The notes beneath the pieces are model-generated. The model had not been told where the DNA came from. It ran no database searches and saw nothing but the letters and a program-made list of their open reading frames with translations. The position numbers were made by a program, and so were the translations under genes. From Zoogloeaceae bacterium (GTDB taxonomy: Bacteria > Pseudomonadota > Gammaproteobacteria > Burkholderiales > Rhodocyclaceae): DNA of 8,122 nt. Every line of letters starts with the position of its first letter. The first letter of the stretch is position 1. Positions 1-7,192 of the stretch are shown in pieces. The stretch lies in NCBI GenBank assembly GCA_015657735.1, contig SSSX01000251.1, positions 1 through 8,122 of the forward strand, in the 5' to 3' direction.

Positions 1-81
1 AGTGATGCCGAGGGGACGGTGGAAACCGTCGAAATCGAGCACGCAGGGCTGGCCGGAGAGATTCAACTCCAGCCGCGCCAC
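1..81 (-). CDS. 5' part of an unidentified gene downstream of the tail tube gene
   Basis: This gene runs off the left edge, and only 27 codons are visible. It starts at GTG (81-79) and reads MARLELNLSGQPCVLDFDGF, then HRPLGIT. The start is well supported: it lies three bases after the stop codon of the tube gene and is preceded by GAGGAG (positions 93-88) at a spacing of 6 bases. The reading frame happens to be the same as that of the tube gene. The tight spacing places it in the sheath-tube operon, so a tail assembly or baseplate role is plausible by position. I do not recognise the family from so few residues, and no function is assigned. Confidence 0.7.
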   Translation of the reverse strand, partial: MARLELNLSGQPCVLDFDGFHRPLGIT

Positions 82-84
82 GGC

Positions 85-477
85 TTACTCCTCGCGGACG
101 CGGGTGGCGCTGAAGGTGTAGGCGGTGACCACGGTGCCGCCGGCGCCGAGGCTGAAGGCCTTGTCCTCGATGTAGCAGTCGTCGAAGGACAGCGTGCGCT
201 TGGGCGAGTCGGCGGCGTCGTCCTTCTTGAGATTGGCGACGAGCTGGAACTTGGCCTGCTTGTCCAGATGGCCGTCGAGCTTGAAGTTGGCCGAGCGCAC
301 GGTGAGTTCGCCCTGCACGGTGCGCAGCCCGAAGCTGACGGCAACCCGTTCGTCGCTGCCGACGGCGCGGATGTCCTCGCGCTCGGTGACGACCCGGAAG
401 GCCAGCGACTGCAGCCCTTCGATGGCTTCCCCATCGACCAGCACGCTGGAGCGGTTGGCGGAAAAGACGGTCGGCAT
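85..477 (-). CDS. Phage-like contractile tail tube protein (XkdM-like)
   Basis: This is a 130-residue protein, probably the subunit that stacks into the inner tube of a contractile tail and is ejected when the sheath contracts. It is soluble, with no signal peptide or membrane segment. Visible pattern: an N-terminal strand region with VLVDGEAIEGL (about residues 12-22), a run of alternating hydrophobic residues, then VGSDERVAVSFGLRTVQGEL at the centre and a beta-rich C-terminus (GGTVVTAYTFSATRV). The length and the central VG...G.R.VQGEL layout resemble the PBSX tube protein XkdM (about 147 residues). That is a recollection of the family, not an alignment. Its place directly after a sheath gene is the strongest support. 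The start is ATG at 477, with GGAG 9 bases upstream. The gap from the sheath stop is 58 bp and contains a 9-bp direct repeat (505-513 and 528-536) but no terminator on this strand. It could instead be another small tail protein of similar fold. Confidence 0.7.
   Translation of the reverse strand: MPTVFSANRSSVLVDGEAIEGLQSLAFRVVTEREDIRAVGSDERVAVSFGLRTVQGELTVRSANFKLDGHLDKQAKFQLVANLKKDDAADSPKRTLSFDDCYIEDKAFSLGAGGTVVTAYTFSATRVREE
88..93 (-). promoter_or_regulatory. Shine-Dalgarno GAGGAG supporting the GTG start at 81
   Basis: On the minus strand GAGGAG forms the last two Glu codons of the tube gene and sits 6 bases before GTG. It is the main evidence that GTG rather than a later codon is the start of the next gene, and it suggests translation continues directly from tube to that gene. 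Confidence 0.65.
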
Positions 478-535
478 GGCGGGGGTCTCCGTTGAGGTCG
501 GGGTTGGCGGGTTTTTTCAGGCGCGGCTGGCGGGT

Positions 536-1960
536 TCAGACCTGGACCAGCACCGTCGCGTAGATGTAGTCGATGGCGCGCACCGGCCGGACGGCCAGAT
601 CCACCCGCACGATGCCCTGGGCGAAATCCTGCTGGCTGGAGTACACATTCACCTTGAAGGCCGGGTCGGTGCCGTCGGTGGAGGGCACGATGGCGCCTTC
701 CTTCTGCATCTGGACGAGGAACTCGACCAGTTTCTGCTTCAGGGCGCCGCGGCCTTCCTCGTTGTTGAGGCGGCCGATGAACAGCTCGCCGATGGTCTTG
801 ACGCCGCGTACCGCGTGGTCGGCCACCCGCCGCACGCTGATCTGGTCGCCGTCGGTGGTGAGGCCGCGCAGCACGATCACGCCGCGGCCGCGCTGGGCGA
901 CGATCGGCACCACGTTCTTGCGCAGGAGTTCCTGCTGGGATTCGACACCGAGGGCCGGCGCCGGCTCGCCAAGGCCGGACAGGCGCTTGAAGGTGGGCGA
1001 CTGGAAGTAGTCGAGGCTGCCGGTCATGCCGGCCACCGCGCCGACCACGCCGGCCGGGGCGACCAGCACGAAGCGGTCGGACACCAGCGTGCCGGTGAGC
1101 TTGTCGGCGGCGCTGGCGATGTCCTTGGCGTTGGCGCCGGGCACCTGGCCGAAGCCGATGCGGCCCTGACTGAGGGCCGACAGGCGGTCGCAGTGGCTGA
1201 TCACGTCGGCGTAGATGCGGCCGACCCGGGCGGTGTCGCTGCTGTCCTGCACCGACACCAGCACCATGTCGACGTCGGCCTCGTTCTCGAGCAGGGCGAG
1301 GGCCTTGCGGTAGGCCTCGGCGTCGGCATCGGCGGCGCCGGCCAGCGCGTAGGGGGCACCGCCTGCGGCATCGGGGCTGTCTTTCGGGAGCTTGAGCTTG
1401 TCGCGGGCCTCGTCGATGCGGACGAGCTGCGACTGGGCGGCGAGCACGTCGCGGGCGTTGCGGATCTGGTCGGCGGTATCGACCGACAGGTTGCGGTGCA
1501 CTTCCTTGTAATCGCTGCCGGCGTAGCGGAGGGTCAGGTCGAAGACGGTGCGCAGTTCGTCGTCGCCGCTGTCGAGCTTCTTGCCGGTCGGCACCTGGCG
1601 CGAGGCGATGCTGGCCGCGATGGCGTTGCCCCACGGACCGGGAGCCTTGGCGACGAGGGTGAAGGCGGTGCCGCCGCCGCTCGCCGGGGGCAGCTTGAAG
1701 CTGGCGTAGCTGTCGCAGGCGACCGGGCAGACGACCAGTTCGAAGACGCCGTTGCCGAGGGCCTGGGCCGCCTCGGGCAGGCTGAAGGCGCTGGCGCCGC
1801 CGAAGCCGTCGATGAAGCTGCGCCAGCTGGCGGCGCGCCCGGGACCGCCGGCGGCGTTCTCGACGATGCCGACGAGGCCGAGCACGCCGGACGGGGCGAG
1901 CTGCGGTGCGAGGACTTCCTTGACGACCTTGACCTCGACGCCGGGAATGATCAGTGCCAT
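536..1960 (-). CDS. Contractile tail sheath protein
   Basis: This is a 474-residue sheath subunit of a contractile tail, which polymerises around the inner tube and shortens to drive it outward. The N-terminus (MALIIPGVEVKVV, then GLVGIVE at about 28-34) is the usual sheath opening, which exchanges strands with neighbouring subunits. The middle has the beta-domain signature AKAPGPWGNAI (104-114). The C-terminal domain (about 359-474) has RGVIVLRGLTTDGD, SVRRV, FIGRLNNEEGR, FLVQMQKEGAI and the closing DYIYATVLVQV. This conserved C-terminal region is shared by myophage, R-type pyocin and extracellular injection-system sheaths. The length is close to PBSX XkdK (about 466). The start is ATG at 1960 with GGGAGG 6 bases upstream, and a promoter lies in the preceding gap. 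It is probably first in an operon with the tube gene. Phage, tailocin or injection system cannot be separated from this gene alone. A type VI TssB/TssC pair is unlikely because the sheath is one protein here. Confidence 0.92.
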   Translation of the reverse strand: MALIIPGVEVKVVKEVLAPQLAPSGVLGLVGIVENAAGGPGRAASWRSFIDGFGGASAFSLPEAAQALGNGVFELVVCPVACDSYASFKLPPASGGGTAFTLVAKAPGPWGNAIAASIASRQVPTGKKLDSGDDELRTVFDLTLRYAGSDYKEVHRNLSVDTADQIRNARDVLAAQSQLVRIDEARDKLKLPKDSPDAAGGAPYALAGAADADAEAYRKALALLENEADVDMVLVSVQDSSDTARVGRIYADVISHCDRLSALSQGRIGFGQVPGANAKDIASAADKLTGTLVSDRFVLVAPAGVVGAVAGMTGSLDYFQSPTFKRLSGLGEPAPALGVESQQELLRKNVVPIVAQRGRGVIVLRGLTTDGDQISVRRVADHAVRGVKTIGELFIGRLNNEEGRGALKQKLVEFLVQMQKEGAIVPSTDGTDPAFKVNVYSSQQDFAQGIVRVDLAVRPVRAIDYIYATVLVQV

Positions 1961-1966
1961 GGGAAG

Positions 1967-1972
1967 CCTCCC
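1967..1972 (-). promoter_or_regulatory. Strong Shine-Dalgarno site GGGAGG of the sheath gene
   Basis: On the minus strand GGGAGG lies 6 bases before the ATG at 1960. This near-consensus site at good spacing fits high expression of a structural protein needed in many copies, and it fixes the sheath start. Confidence 0.75.
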
Positions 1973-2044
1973 GCTCTGTCTGTTGGATGGTGGTGCTGCC
2001 GCCTTCTGGAATTTGCGCGGCTTATGACGAAGGGCTCGCCTTCC

Positions 2045-2059
2045 GCCGCGGAACGCGGC
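2045..2059 (-). repeat. Perfect 6-bp inverted repeat in the sheath leader
   Basis: GCCGCG and CGCGGC are separated by the 3-base loop TTC (read on the minus strand). The dyad falls at about +5 to +20 of the transcript predicted from the promoter at 2070-2097. There is no T-run after it on either strand, so it is not a standard intrinsic terminator. It could be an operator, or a 5' hairpin that protects the mRNA. In DNA this rich in G and C a 6-bp dyad can also arise by chance. Confidence 0.4.
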
Positions 2060-2069
2060 CCGCTTACTC

Positions 2070-2097
2070 AGACTAGATCGCGGCTTGCAGTTGTCAA
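2070..2097 (-). promoter_or_regulatory. Predicted sigma70-type promoter of the sheath-tube operon
   Basis: On the minus strand a perfect -35 hexamer TTGACA (2097-2092) and a -10-like TAGTCT (2075-2070, three of six consensus bases including the key first T and A and last T) are separated by 16 bases. Transcription would start near 2063, leaving a leader of about 100 bases before the sheath ATG. The -35 box contains the stop codon of the NTPase gene. The surrounding 2060-2100 stretch is visibly less GC-rich than the genes around it, which supports a regulatory role. No experiment is implied; this is a consensus match. Confidence 0.55.
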
Positions 2098-5000
2098 GGT
2101 TGCTTTGCGGCCGCCGCGGGCGGACAGGCGTCGGCGGCGCCGTCGGTGCCGGCGGGCGGGTTGCGGCGGACCAGCCGGCAGGCGAGTTCCGCCCATTCCG
2201 GCGGGGCGGTGCGCGACAGCACGACGCCGCGGTCCCAGCCGGCGGAGGCGAGCCGGCGGCCGTCCGGCGCCCAGGCCAGGGCCAGCACCGGCCCGGCGTG
2301 GCGCAGCAGGGGTTCGTGCAGGGGCTGGCGGGTGGCCATGTCCCACAGGCGCAGGCGGCCGTCCTTGTCGGCGCTGGCGAGGGTCTGGCCGTCGGGCGAC
2401 AGGGCCACTTCGACGAGGGCGCTGTCGTCCTTGCCGAGCGACGTGGACACGCCGGCTTGCCACAGTTGCAGGCCCCGGCGCTGGGTGGCGACGGCGAGCT
2501 GCGTGCCGTCGGCGCTCCACGCGATGCGGTAGAGGGCGCCGGCGTCGGGCAGCGGGAGCTCGCCGGCGGACCGGAGCGCGTCGCCCCGCCACAGGCGCAG
2601 GCGGCCGTCGAGGCCGGCGCTGGCGAGCTGCGTGCCGTCGGCGCTCCACGCCAGGTCGGCGACCGGGCCGCCGTGGTCGGCCGCCGCGGCGAGGGGGCGG
2701 CCGTCGGGCAGCGACCACAGCCGGATGTGTCCGTCGCGGCCGGCGGCGGCGAGCTGGCGGCCGTCGGGGCGGATGGTGACGCGGTGCTGGGGCGGGCCGG
2801 CGTCGATCAGGCGCTGCGGGGCGGCGGCCGGGTTGGCGGGGGTCCACAGCAGCAGGCGGCCGTCCTGCCCGGCGCTGGCGAGCTGCGTGCCGTCGGGGCT
2901 GAAGGCGAGGCTGGTGACGACCGCGTCGTGACCGGTGAGCGGCGGGCCGAGGGCTGCGCCGCTGACCGCGTCGCGCAGCATGATCGCGGCGTTTTTCTCG
3001 GCGCTGGCCAGGTGGCGGCCGTCGGGGCTCCAGGCCAGCGCCCACACGGCGGCGCCGACGCCGGGCAGGGCGTGGGCGAAGGGGCCGCGGCGCGGCAGCA
3101 CGTGGCGGATCAGCAGATCGTCGCTGCCGCCGCTGACGAGGCCGTGGCCGTCCGGCGTGAAGGCCACGCCGCCGATGGCGCCGTCGTGGCCGGCGAGGGT
3201 CCGCGGGCCGCTGTCGCGGTGGGCCAGATCCCACAGCAGCAGGCGGCGGTCGTCGCCGCCCGAGGCGAGCTGGCCGCCGCCGCGGCTGAAGGCGAGGCTG
3301 CGCACCGGCGCGTCGTGGCCGGACAGGGCTTCGCCGGCCGGGGCCAGGCGGGCGGCGGTCCACAGCTGGACGTGGCGGTCGGCGCCGGCGGTGGCGATCA
3401 GGCTGCCGTCGGGCGAGAAGGCTACCGCGTTGAGCACCGACGGGTGGCTGGCGCGCTGGCGCGGCGTGGCCGCGGCGCCCGGCTCCCACAGCAGCAGGGC
3501 GCCGTCGTAGCCGACTGAGGCGAGGGTCTTGCCGTCGGGGCTGAAGGCGAGCTGGGTGACGGTGTCCTGGTGGCCGGCCAGCGGCGCGCCGACGGGTTCG
3601 CCGGTCGCGCCGTCGCGCAGCACGATGACCTGGTCGGAGCCGGCGCTGGCGAGCCAGCGGCCGTCGGGCGAGAAGGCCACGGCGAGTACCGCCGCGGTGT
3701 GGCCGGGCAGGGCGCCGCCGATCGGCCGGGCGCCGGCGACATCCCACAGCCGGGCGCTGCCGTCGGCGCTGGCCGAGGCGAGGCGCCGGCCGTCGGGCGA
3801 GAAGGCGAGGCCGAAGACGCGGTCGGTGTGGCCGGCGAGGGTGGCGGCGGGCGTGCCGTCGGGCTGCCACAGCCGGATGCTGCCGTCGTGGCCGCCGCTG
3901 GCGACGAGCTTGCCATCGGGGCTGACGGCGATCGCGATGACGCCCTGCTGGCCGGCGCGGTTCCATTCGGCGGGGGCGTGCACGAGGGCGGCGAGCAGGC
4001 TGTCGCGGGCTTCGAAGCTGGCTTCGTGGGCGAAGCCGGCGGCGGCCAGCTGGAGTGCGCGGCTGAGCCGGCCGCCGGCCAGTTCGGTGGCCGACTGGGC
4101 GGCGAGCTGGCGCGACACGGCGACTTCGGAGGCGTGCTCGGCGCGCTGCCAGAGGACGCCGGTGACACCGGCCACCGCGGTGGCGGCGACGATGGCGCCG
4201 ACCGTCAGGCGCCACACGCGGCGGTTGCGCAGGCGTTCGGCGGCGGCCTGGCGTTCGGCCTCGAGATGGGCCGCGGCGGCGGCGGCGGCCTCGTCGCGGG
4301 CCTGCCGGCTGGTGTCGAGGAAGGCCAGCGCCGGGGCGAGGGCGCGGCCGTACTGGCGGGCCCAGGCTTCGCCGGGCTGGTTGCGGGCGCGCCAGTCGAG
4401 GGCGAACTGGAGTTCCGGGTCGCGCCACAGGCTGGCCTGGCCGGCGGCGTGCAGGTCGGCGGCGTCGCCCAGGCGGCGCAGCATGCGGGCCGCGTCGGCC
4501 TCGCGTTCGCCCCAGGCGCACAGGCGGTCCCAGATGCGCATCAGGCTTTCGTGGGCGAGGTCGACGATGGTGTCGGCGTGCAGCGGGTCGCCGGCCGGCG
4601 GCATCAGGAAGGCGGCGCCGGGGGCGCGGAACGGGGCGAGGGTGGCGGCCAGCGTGGCGTCGTCGGTGCCGGCGACGGCGGCGAGGTCGGCGAAACGGGT
4701 CGGCCGGCGGATGCCGCGGCTGTCGGTGCTGCTGTCGGTGAGGGCGCGGAAGGCGGCGGCGCAGACCGGCTGCTGCGCTGCGGGCAGCGCCGCGAAAATT
4801 TCCTCGGCGTGCTGGTTGAGGGCGTGGGCGAGGGTGCCGACGGCGTCGTAGTGGCGGGCCTCGATGGGTGGGGGCTCGCCGCTGGCCTGCCAGTGCGCCC
4901 AGCAGCGGGCGAGGGCGTGCTGGAGCAGCGAGAGCTGGTCGGGGTCGTCGCCGACGTCGTTGACGAGGCGGGTCAGCAGGGTCGGGGCGATGTCGGCGCC

Positions 5001-5702
5001 GCAGACCCGGGCCGGGCCGACGATGGCGGCGCGGCGTTCGTCGCGGCTCATGCGCGGGACGAGGTACTGGCCGCCGTTGATGGCTTCCGGCAGGCCGGCA
5101 AAGCGCGCGCAGTCGCCGAGGAAGTCGGAGCGCATGGTCAGCACGATGTAAATCGGTACATCGCGCTGGCGGGCTTCGAGGAGCAGGTTGACGAAGGCGG
5201 TGGCGGGGTCGTCGTCGCCGTCGGCCAGATTGCGGTAGCGGAACAGCTCTTCGAACTGGTCGACGATGACCAACAGGTTGGTGCCGGCCGGCAGCTGCGC
5301 TTCGCGCCATGCCTCGACGAGGCCGAGGCGGCTCATCGCCAGCGTGGCTTCGATCAGTTCGGCCTGGCTGAACGGGCCGTTGCCGATGTCGCGCTGCAGC
5401 GCGCCGGGGGCCGCCAGGGCGTGGGCCAGCGCGCGCAGCGGGTGGCCGCCGGGCCGGCAGCTGGCCATCCGCCAGGCGCTGCCGGCGCGGGTCAGCAGGC
5501 CGCGGTGGAGGGCCGGGCGCAGGCCGCAGTTGACCAGCGACGACTTGCCGCAGCCGGAACTGCCGATGACGGCCAGGAAGCGGCCGCGGGCGAGGGTGTC
5601 CACCATCGCGTCGACCTGGGCCTCGCGGCCGAAGAAGAGGAATTCCTCGTCTTCGCGGAAGGGGCGGATGCCGGGGTAGGGGCTGGTCGGCCGGTCGGTC
5701 AT
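2094..5702 (-). CDS. nSTAND1 NTPase with transmembrane helix and 14 WD40 repeats
   Basis: This 1202-residue STAND-class ATPase should act as a sensor switch. WD40 propellers hold or recognise a ligand, the ATPase changes state, and a signal passes to a partner. Seen: the family opening PYPGIRPFREDEE and FFGRE (9-27); Walker A GSSGCGKSS (47-55, Lys53); Walker B LLVIVDQFEELF (143-154, Asp148); TMRSDFLGDC (189-198); an AHESL motif (383-387) before a helical region; an Ala/Glu-rich, coiled-coil-like stretch (470-495); one transmembrane helix at about 499-518; then 14 WD40 units (about 587-1165), enough for two seven-bladed propellers. Blades 7, 10 and 12 are degenerate. The tail EWAELACRLVRRN resembles the cap that follows the propellers in relatives, but it ends in a short Pro/Ala-rich segment. 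No effector domain is fused to it. The start ATG at 5702 overlaps the TIR stop by 4 bp, and GGAG lies 10 bases upstream. The adjacent TIR protein is the likely effector. The ligand is unknown. Confidence 0.92.
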   Translation of the reverse strand: MTDRPTSPYPGIRPFREDEEFLFFGREAQVDAMVDTLARGRFLAVIGSSGCGKSSLVNCGLRPALHRGLLTRAGSAWRMASCRPGGHPLRALAHALAAPGALQRDIGNGPFSQAELIEATLAMSRLGLVEAWREAQLPAGTNLLVIVDQFEELFRYRNLADGDDDPATAFVNLLLEARQRDVPIYIVLTMRSDFLGDCARFAGLPEAINGGQYLVPRMSRDERRAAIVGPARVCGADIAPTLLTRLVNDVGDDPDQLSLLQHALARCWAHWQASGEPPPIEARHYDAVGTLAHALNQHAEEIFAALPAAQQPVCAAAFRALTDSSTDSRGIRRPTRFADLAAVAGTDDATLAATLAPFRAPGAAFLMPPAGDPLHADTIVDLAHESLMRIWDRLCAWGEREADAARMLRRLGDAADLHAAGQASLWRDPELQFALDWRARNQPGEAWARQYGRALAPALAFLDTSRQARDEAAAAAAAHLEAERQAAAERLRNRRVWRLTVGAIVAATAVAGVTGVLWQRAEHASEVAVSRQLAAQSATELAGGRLSRALQLAAAGFAHEASFEARDSLLAALVHAPAEWNRAGQQGVIAIAVSPDGKLVASGGHDGSIRLWQPDGTPAATLAGHTDRVFGLAFSPDGRRLASASADGSARLWDVAGARPIGGALPGHTAAVLAVAFSPDGRWLASAGSDQVIVLRDGATGEPVGAPLAGHQDTVTQLAFSPDGKTLASVGYDGALLLWEPGAAATPRQRASHPSVLNAVAFSPDGSLIATAGADRHVQLWTAARLAPAGEALSGHDAPVRSLAFSRGGGQLASGGDDRRLLLWDLAHRDSGPRTLAGHDGAIGGVAFTPDGHGLVSGGSDDLLIRHVLPRRGPFAHALPGVGAAVWALAWSPDGRHLASAEKNAAIMLRDAVSGAALGPPLTGHDAVVTSLAFSPDGTQLASAGQDGRLLLWTPANPAAAPQRLIDAGPPQHRVTIRPDGRQLAAAGRDGHIRLWSLPDGRPLAAAADHGGPVADLAWSADGTQLASAGLDGRLRLWRGDALRSAGELPLPDAGALYRIAWSADGTQLAVATQRRGLQLWQAGVSTSLGKDDSALVEVALSPDGQTLASADKDGRLRLWDMATRQPLHEPLLRHAGPVLALAWAPDGRRLASAGWDRGVVLSRTAPPEWAELACRLVRRNPPAGTDGAADACPPAAAAKQP
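2494..2651 (-). repeat. Exact 29-bp direct repeat within WD40 blades 11 and 12
   Basis: Positions 2494-2522 and 2623-2651 are identical over 29 bases and encode AWSADGTQLA in two adjacent WD40 units. A partial copy occurs near 2878-2900 in blade 9 (SPDGTQLA). Identity at the DNA level, including third codon positions, points to recent blade duplication or gene conversion rather than protein-level constraint alone. Confidence 0.7.
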
Positions 5703-7192
5703 CGCGGCGGGTCTCCGGCGAGGGCGGCGAAGAGGGGGGCGAGAGTGGCTTCGCCGATGCCGGCGAGGGCGTCGATGACGTCGGGTGCGGCGAGGGCCTG
5801 CAGGATGTCCTTGTCGTCGCTGGGCGGGTCGGCGAGGAGCGTCAGGCTGGCCCGCAGCGGACGTTCGCGCGGGCTGCCCTGGAGTTTGCGCAGATCGTTT
5901 TGCTGGTGGAATTTCCAGGCTTCGTCGCCGGCGCCGTAGTAGAGCAGGATGGCGTCGCAGTCGAGGGCCAGCTGGCGGTTGGCCTCGCGGACCTGGGCCG
6001 CGTCGCCGACGAAGACCGGCAGGCTGACGTCCAGCCCGTGGCCGCGCAGCTGCTTGATCAGCGGGACGACGGCCTTGCGGTCGGCGGCGTCGCACAGCAG
6101 GTGGACGCGGGCGGCGCTGCCGGCGGCCGGCGCGGCGGGCTCGGGTTCGGGCGGCTTGAGGGCGGCGTGGATGGCGGCCTTGGCGGTTTCGAGGTCGCCG
6201 CTGACCAGATCGGCGCCGACCTGCAGGCTGGCGTCGTCGTGCAGGGCATCGATGAAGGCCTGCTGCGCCGGCTGCGGCGAGGCGAGGCCGGCGGGCAGCC
6301 AGATCACGCGGCGCAGGCCGGTGCGACAGCTGCGGGCGGCGGCGATTTCGTTCTGCAGCACGACCACCGATTGCTGGCGGTCGCCGTCGGGCACGCGGCC
6401 GTAGCTGCTGCCGATCACGTGGACCGCCAGCACGCAGCGCTCGAGGAGGGCGTCGACGGCGGCCAGGTATTCGTCCTCGTCGTCGGGCAGGCGCTGGTCG
6501 GGGAGCACGCTGTAGCCGCAGCAGGCCAGCTCGGTGGCGATGCAGTCGCGCGCCTCGCGGCGGTCGCGGCTGCATTCGGCGAGGAACACGGCCGGCTTGG
6601 GGGCCGGGTCGTTGGCGGCGTCGGTGTCGGGGTGCGGGGTGCGGTGCTGCAGTGCGGTGAGCTGGGCGGCGAGATCCCAGGCGAGTTTGTTGGCGCGGCG
6701 CAGGAAGGCCTGGCGGGGTTTGTCGCCGTAGGCCGGGTCGAGCTCGCGGGGGGTGTGGTCGTCGTCGATCTCGTAGAACTCGTAGCCGAGGAGCTGGCCG
6801 ACCGCGGCCGGCAGGCTCTGCTCGGTGTCGATGGGCAGCTTGAGGACCTTGATGATGCGGGCCTTGTTGTCGACGACCAGGCTGTGCTCGGCCTCGGCGC
6901 GCTGGCAGAAGCTGCGGATCTCCTTCGCGCACCACTCGGACTTGAGGTAGCGCGGGGTGAGGATCGAGACGAACAGCGCGGTGCCGGCGAGCTGGTCGAT
7001 GATTTCGTCGGCGAACACGTCGTTGCCGTGCAGCTTGTCGTCGCGCCAGATGTCCACCGGGGCGCCGAGGCGCTGGCTGAGCAGGGTCTGCAGCGTGGTG
7101 TGGAAGAGGCTCACCCAGCCGGCCTGATCGGCGCTGAGCGGCTGGTTGTCCAGGTGGGCGTAGCTGATGAAGATTTGGCGGGCGAAGCTCAT
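5699..7192 (-). CDS. TIR-domain protein with two further TIR-like domains
   Basis: This is a 497-residue soluble protein of three Rossmann-like parts. Part 1 (1 to about 180) is a clear TIR domain: RQIFISYAHLDN (5-16), BB-loop region IWRDDKLHGNDVFADEI (48-64), LFVSILTPRYL (73-83) and SEWCAKEI (85-92). In the last motif Glu91 matches the catalytic glutamate of TIR NAD hydrolases, so NAD+ cleavage is plausible. Part 2 (about 199-345) reads VFLAECSRDRREAR, GYSVLPDQRLP, AVHVIGSSYGRVPDG and RRVIWLP; it is TIR-like or DUF4062-like. Part 3 (about 361-465) reads VHLLCDAADR, VSLPVFVGDAAQVREAN and CDAILLYYGAGDEAWKF, another TIR-like fold. Parts 2 and 3 lack the SxWCxxE motif, so they may bind a ligand or partner. 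A Pro/Ala/Glu linker (346-360) separates them. The start ATG at 7192 overlaps the formyltransferase stop by 4 bp and has GGAG 7 bases upstream. The frame stays open to 7942, but that extension is Arg/Pro-rich and lies over the formyltransferase, so it is not coding. The likely partner is the NTPase that follows. Confidence 0.88.
   Translation of the reverse strand: MSFARQIFISYAHLDNQPLSADQAGWVSLFHTTLQTLLSQRLGAPVDIWRDDKLHGNDVFADEIIDQLAGTALFVSILTPRYLKSEWCAKEIRSFCQRAEAEHSLVVDNKARIIKVLKLPIDTEQSLPAAVGQLLGYEFYEIDDDHTPRELDPAYGDKPRQAFLRRANKLAWDLAAQLTALQHRTPHPDTDAANDPAPKPAVFLAECSRDRREARDCIATELACCGYSVLPDQRLPDDEDEYLAAVDALLERCVLAVHVIGSSYGRVPDGDRQQSVVVLQNEIAAARSCRTGLRRVIWLPAGLASPQPAQQAFIDALHDDASLQVGADLVSGDLETAKAAIHAALKPPEPEPAAPAAGSAARVHLLCDAADRKAVVPLIKQLRGHGLDVSLPVFVGDAAQVREANRQLALDCDAILLYYGAGDEAWKFHQQNDLRKLQGSPRERPLRASLTLLADPPSDDKDILQALAAPDVIDALAGIGEATLAPLFAALAGDPPR

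Noticed and set aside
505..517. Run of six T on the plus strand between tube and sheath genes as a terminator
   Set aside because: No stable hairpin precedes it, and no plus-strand gene exists to terminate.
2045..2059. Intrinsic terminator after the NTPase gene
   Set aside because: The hairpin is only 6 bp and is not followed by a T-run on either strand.
194..2779. Plus-strand open frame of 861 codons across the sheath and the end of the NTPase
   Set aside because: It lies opposite well-supported genes, is Gly/Ala/Arg-rich without family features, and turns into an Arg/Gly run near its end. Long antisense frames are expected at this GC content.
2100..3945. Regularly spaced repeats resembling an array
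   Set aside because: The spacing of about 120-130 bp and the translation (SPDGxxLASxGxDGxxxLW) show WD40 units, not CRISPR repeats and spacers.
2068..5310. Minus-strand Arg/Pro-rich frame of 1080 codons
   Set aside because: It is the shifted frame of the WD40 coding region, with periodic Arg/Pro runs produced by the repeats.
3570..5939. Plus-strand open frame of 789 codons opposite the NTPase
   Set aside because: The composition is a mirror of the coding strand (Gly, Ala, Val and Glu rich). It has no motifs and no convincing start, while the opposite strand carries Walker and WD40 motifs.
5703..6935. N-terminal extension of the NTPase by 411 residues
   Set aside because: It overlaps the TIR gene out of frame and is low-complexity Arg/Pro. 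The nSTAND1 motif PYPGIRPF starts eight residues after the chosen ATG.
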